Of a stretch of 64,000 bases of DNA, positions 61,266-64,000 are shown piece after piece. Made by a program: the position numbers and the translations under genes. Below the pieces are notes generated by a model. That model was not told the DNA's origin, searched no databases, and saw only the letters and a program-made list of their open reading frames with translations. The stretch comes from Thioclava sp. GXIMD4216 (GTDB lineage: Bacteria; Pseudomonadota; Alphaproteobacteria; Rhodobacterales; Rhodobacteraceae): positions 599,501 to 663,500 of the forward strand of contig NZ_CP149926.1 in NCBI RefSeq assembly GCF_037949285.1, given 5' to 3'. Each line of letters begins with the position of its first letter. Position 1 is the first letter of the stretch.

Positions 61266-61880
61266 TCGCGACATACTGTGGCCAGTGAAGAGCGACCCTA
61301 GCAGTCACAATGACCAGAAGTGGCTAGCCGGTCGCGTGATGCTAAGGTTGGAATGGGCAGGAAGCAGACATGCCACTGACTCTGGAAGTCCTGCTGCAGC
61401 TGATACTAACGACCAAAACTAGCCTTTGGTGTCGGGCACGGCAGACGATCGGTGTAAGCCACTCAGCTGTATAAAGCTGATGCTGAGCAGCCAGATTTCT
61501 GCCATGCGAGAAGGTGTGCGGATCACCTCTATTAGGTGCGAGGCGCTGGATTTCAAGACGCACGGCGGCCAAGTTCTATTCAATAGAAGGCAAGCGCGAC
61601 CGCGTCGTTCGTGGTGAATATCGCGCTGCGGAATGGATCAAGGTCAGATTCGACGGGCCGGAGGACAGTTACAAACCTGAGGGATCGGTCAAGGAAATGG
61701 ATACGCTCCATCCCATACTGCAACCGGCGTGTGGTGACAGTATGGGTCTATAATGCAATAGCACTATACCATCGTGCTCAGCCTAGTCCAAAAGGCATTG
61801 CCGAAAGCTACAGTCAAGCAATAACCACTAATCGGCATCAATTGTGCCGTTGCTAAAAAAATCAATTCTGAGGGAAGTCT
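61266..61880. other. Intergenic, possible right-hand boundary of unit 2
   Basis: 615 bases with no supported gene. Several short open frames lack coding character and are broken by stops in all readings. Composition changes from GC-rich to AT-rich at about 61750, ahead of the next gene. I looked for a repeat of the block at 60081 or of the MITE-like arms and found none. Confidence 0.4.
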
Positions 61881-63089
61881 GTGAATAGGGATCTGATCGT
61901 TAATGTCGATGCGTCGTCTTGGCCGCCCCCGGGAAATCACCCTGTCTTTCCGAGCGCTTTTCACAGCGGCATTGCTACCTGGGATATGAACTTTCCGGCG
62001 ATGCTACTCATGATCGGGTATTTGACCACCCCCACGACGTCCACTGGTGTCTCTCTGAGCGAATTTTGGGCGTGGGTAAGATACCTATCGGCAATCACGC
62101 CGGATCCGGACCTCAGGCTCACTGGCAGCTTCTCCGAACTTGATGCCCACCAGAAGACAATCTTGAGCGACGATTTTGGTATGGGGGCTCCCCTCCTATG
62201 GTTGAGCGAACGCTTTGACTTGGATCGTATTGTGGATGGTCGATATTTCGTCGAATACTTGGCACCGAGATTGGGGGCTACACAACGAAGAACGGCCAAG
62301 CGCGGCCCGAATAAAACTCCAGATTTTGTGGCCCGGGATGTAAGTGGTGTATGGCATGTTATCGAGTGTAAAGGAACGCAATCAGGCTCGGAATACAGCG
62401 CCCGACAGTTGGGGCATGTAGGCCCTCCGCCAACTGGAGGTGTTGCGCAAAAACGTTCTATCGTCTTCCCCTCCGGATACAGCGGACAGCGCCTAGTCAG
62501 TGGACTTCAGATTGGTGTCCCTCACGGAGAGCCTAGCCGCCTCACCATCATCGACCCGGAAGCAGAGAAGCCATTTCAGATCTTAGAGACTGAGATGGCG
62601 ATGGCGGATGACGCGGCAACCAGATGTGTCGTTTCAAAATCCTTGCGGCAAGCGGGCTATGAAGTCGCGGCAGAGGCGATTTCCATGCCGTATGATGATG
62701 TTTTCTTTATGGAACGCCGCGCAACCGCAGGGCTCTCGGATGATGAGGGCACAGCTGGCCTACGCGATGAACGCGCCCGAGAAGAGTTGGGGAGTCGAGA
62801 GCGGACTGTCCAGTTCGCAGAAAAATATGTCGGGCGTGAAAGGCAGTTTATGCTGCCGAGACCCGTGTTCGTTAATGATAAGCCCGTCTATCGCGTGATC
62901 TTGAGGCAAGGGATGCATAAGGAGGCCCTCGACGAAATGCAGTCGGATCCGAGCATAGTGGGCCCTTTGTCAGCATCCAGCGCCGATTGGGTGGCTGGTC
63001 TAGGGAAGAGTGTAAGCAAAGGCAGAGAAGGCTTCGCATCAATGACGATTGGTAACATTTTTCGTTCAGAGATAATTCTGGAAGAATAG
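61881..63089 (+). CDS. PD-(D/E)xK nuclease-like protein, unknown function
   Basis: A 402-residue soluble protein. A nuclease-type motif stands at residues 147-164: TPD (Asp148) and VIECKG (Glu162, Lys164), the D ... ExK arrangement of restriction-enzyme-like folds. The N-terminal 120 residues are rich in aromatic residues without known motifs; the C-terminal part has no recognised domain. I do not recognise the family. The GTG at 61881 follows AGGGAAG. Single gene right of the Tn7-like unit; an unassigned defence nuclease is plausible but unproven. Confidence 0.6.
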   Translation: MNRDLIVNVDASSWPPPGNHPVFPSAFHSGIATWDMNFPAMLLMIGYLTTPTTSTGVSLSEFWAWVRYLSAITPDPDLRLTGSFSELDAHQKTILSDDFGMGAPLLWLSERFDLDRIVDGRYFVEYLAPRLGATQRRTAKRGPNKTPDFVARDVSGVWHVIECKGTQSGSEYSARQLGHVGPPPTGGVAQKRSIVFPSGYSGQRLVSGLQIGVPHGEPSRLTIIDPEAEKPFQILETEMAMADDAATRCVVSKSLRQAGYEVAAEAISMPYDDVFFMERRATAGLSDDEGTAGLRDERAREELGSRERTVQFAEKYVGRERQFMLPRPVFVNDKPVYRVILRQGMHKEALDEMQSDPSIVGPLSASSADWVAGLGKSVSKGREGFASMTIGNIFRSEIILEE

Positions 63090-63433
63090 CTGATTGGGTC
63101 GATGCTTTGAAGACCTGGCTGGCAAATGCGTTGCTTGGCGGTCCGAACCCATAGGTGGGTCTGCAAAGGCCGGGATGGCACGGAAACCCGCCTTTGGTGT
63201 TGGCGTTTAGCGTCTTGCGTGGATGTTGCAGAAGGGCCGCCGACGGCCCTAGCCGTGCCTCGCCTTGAATGCGGCACTGAGGAATACATCCAAAGGAATC
63301 CGCTTTCCTCATTTCGACGAAAATGCGAGCGTCACCACAACGCTCGAGCCACTCTTTACACTTCGTGTGTTTTGTTAAGAGTTGATCAAGGCCAACCCTT
63401 GCTCGGCAGAGACTTGTGAGAGGCACCAGAACC
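63090..63433. other. Intergenic, no gene seen
   Basis: 344 bases between the nuclease-like gene and the recombinase. A GC-rich inverted repeat (AGGGCCG at 63232-63238 with CGGCCCT nearby, 63243-63250) is the only structure seen. No terminator with a T run was found. Confidence 0.35.
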
Positions 63434-64000
63434 ATGCCCACCCGGCGAAGTGTCAAGAGTGACGATGACCGCGCGACCCATGCCCATATCCGGAGCCGGG
63501 ACTACCTTGGTCAGCCGGATATTGACCGGCTTCTCGCTGCCGCCAAGAAGAGCCGCCACGGGGTTCGCGATCGCCTCTTGATCCTGATGATGTTCCGGCA
63601 CGGCCTGCGCGTCTCCGAAGTGATCGCGCTTCGACGGCGAGATGTGGATCTCGCGCAGTCGCGGATCTGGATCACACGGCTGAAGAACGGGCTCAGTGTC
63701 GAGCAGCCAGTCGCTGGCGACGAGCTGCGGGCTATCAAGCGCTGGCTCGCGCGCAGGGACGATGCACTGCCCTGGCTCTTCGTCTCCGAGCGTAAGCTGC
63801 CGCTCACACGGCAGGCCGTGAACTACATTGTCGGGACCGCCGGCACCCGTGCCGGACTCGAGCGCGTCCATCCACATATGCTACGCCATTCCTGCGGTTT
63901 CGCGCTAGCCAACAAGGGCCGCGATCTGCGAGTCATTCAGGACTACCTCGGCCACCGAGATCCCCGACACACAGCGCATTACACGCGGACGGCGGCGCAC
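63434..64000 (+). CDS. Tyrosine recombinase, runs off the window
   Basis: An open frame from ATG 63434 to the window edge, 189 codons so far. It begins MPTRRSVKSDDDRATH and soon enters the catalytic domain: HGLRVSEVIALR (first arginine), TRLKNG (lysine region), HPHMLRHSCGFAL (HxxR) and LGHRDPRHTAHYTR with the final histidine and the tyrosine nucleophile. The core-binding N-terminal domain of phage integrases is missing, so it is a short recombinase of the kind seen in alphaproteobacterial plasmids and islands. The stop lies outside. It may mobilise this end of the accessory region. Confidence 0.85.
   Translation, partial: MPTRRSVKSDDDRATHAHIRSRDYLGQPDIDRLLAAAKKSRHGVRDRLLILMMFRHGLRVSEVIALRRRDVDLAQSRIWITRLKNGLSVEQPVAGDELRAIKRWLARRDDALPWLFVSERKLPLTRQAVNYIVGTAGTRAGLERVHPHMLRHSCGFALANKGRDLRVIQDYLGHRDPRHTAHYTRTAAH

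Noticed and set aside
41282..64000. CRISPR array or guide-RNA-directed (CAST) transposon
   Set aside because: No repeat-spacer pattern and no cas gene in the window; the Tn7-like genes have a long TnsD-like TniQ instead.

Overview
The window looks like an alphaproteobacterial chromosome of the Rhodobacterales (Rhodobacter/Roseobacter relatives). Coding DNA is GC-rich with short spacings and many ATGA overlaps. The core genes and their order fit that group: YgfZ, AhcY, a DUF2125-type protein, PmbA, the alphaproteobacterial flagellar set flhA-fliR-flhB / motB / flgE-flgK-flgL-flgI, and a CtrA-type box (TTAA-N7-TTAA) before motB. The species cannot be fixed from the sequence alone.

Layout. 1-4.6 kb is core: a partial aminotransferase gene, an MsbA-like ABC exporter, YgfZ, a small conserved protein and a DMT transporter. 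4.6-16.5 kb lies between two tRNA genes whose 3' ends face each other, tRNA-Pro(CGG) and tRNA-Arg(CCT). It is accessory: a truncated YgjP-type protease, an operon of a MocR regulator, a PLP enzyme that looks like a SbnA/threonine-synthase hybrid and a BenE transporter, a broken tniQ, a large SIR2-family defence protein whose start is fused into the tniQ remnant, and a frameshifted plasmid-type repC. 16.8-41.3 kb is core again: LacI regulator, HD hydrolase, GT8 glycosyltransferase, ahcY with a possible structured leader, pmbA, a CysQ-like phosphatase, flagellar export genes, a flavin reductase, the pqiABC lipid-transport operon (pqiA split in two), motB and the flagellar hook/filament genes.

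41.3-64 kb is a mobile and defence region starting directly after flgI. It holds two related, partly decayed Tn7-like units in the same orientation. Unit 1 (about 41.5-46.3 kb) keeps a tniQ scrap, a tnsB with an intact DDE domain and a truncated tnsA. Unit 2 (56.1-61.3 kb) keeps complete tnsA, tnsC and tniQ, but its tnsB has lost the whole catalytic domain. Beside tnsA, both units carry the same module: a conserved hairpin-rich stretch ending in an intrinsic terminator (a candidate small RNA or transposon end), a Ner-like HTH gene, and a divergent gene for a multi-HTH protein. Between the units lie a small membrane protein, a serine recombinase, a RloC/PrrC-like anticodon-nuclease candidate, a two-gene Gabija-like system (OLD nuclease plus UvrD-like helicase) and a small P-loop kinase. 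Right of unit 2 are a PD-(D/E)xK-type protein and a tyrosine recombinase that runs off the window.

The most promising undescribed item is the tnsA-linked module. The two copies have diverged in their proteins, yet keep a shared fold with compensatory base-pair changes in two stems. The defence genes between the units read as cargo of these elements.
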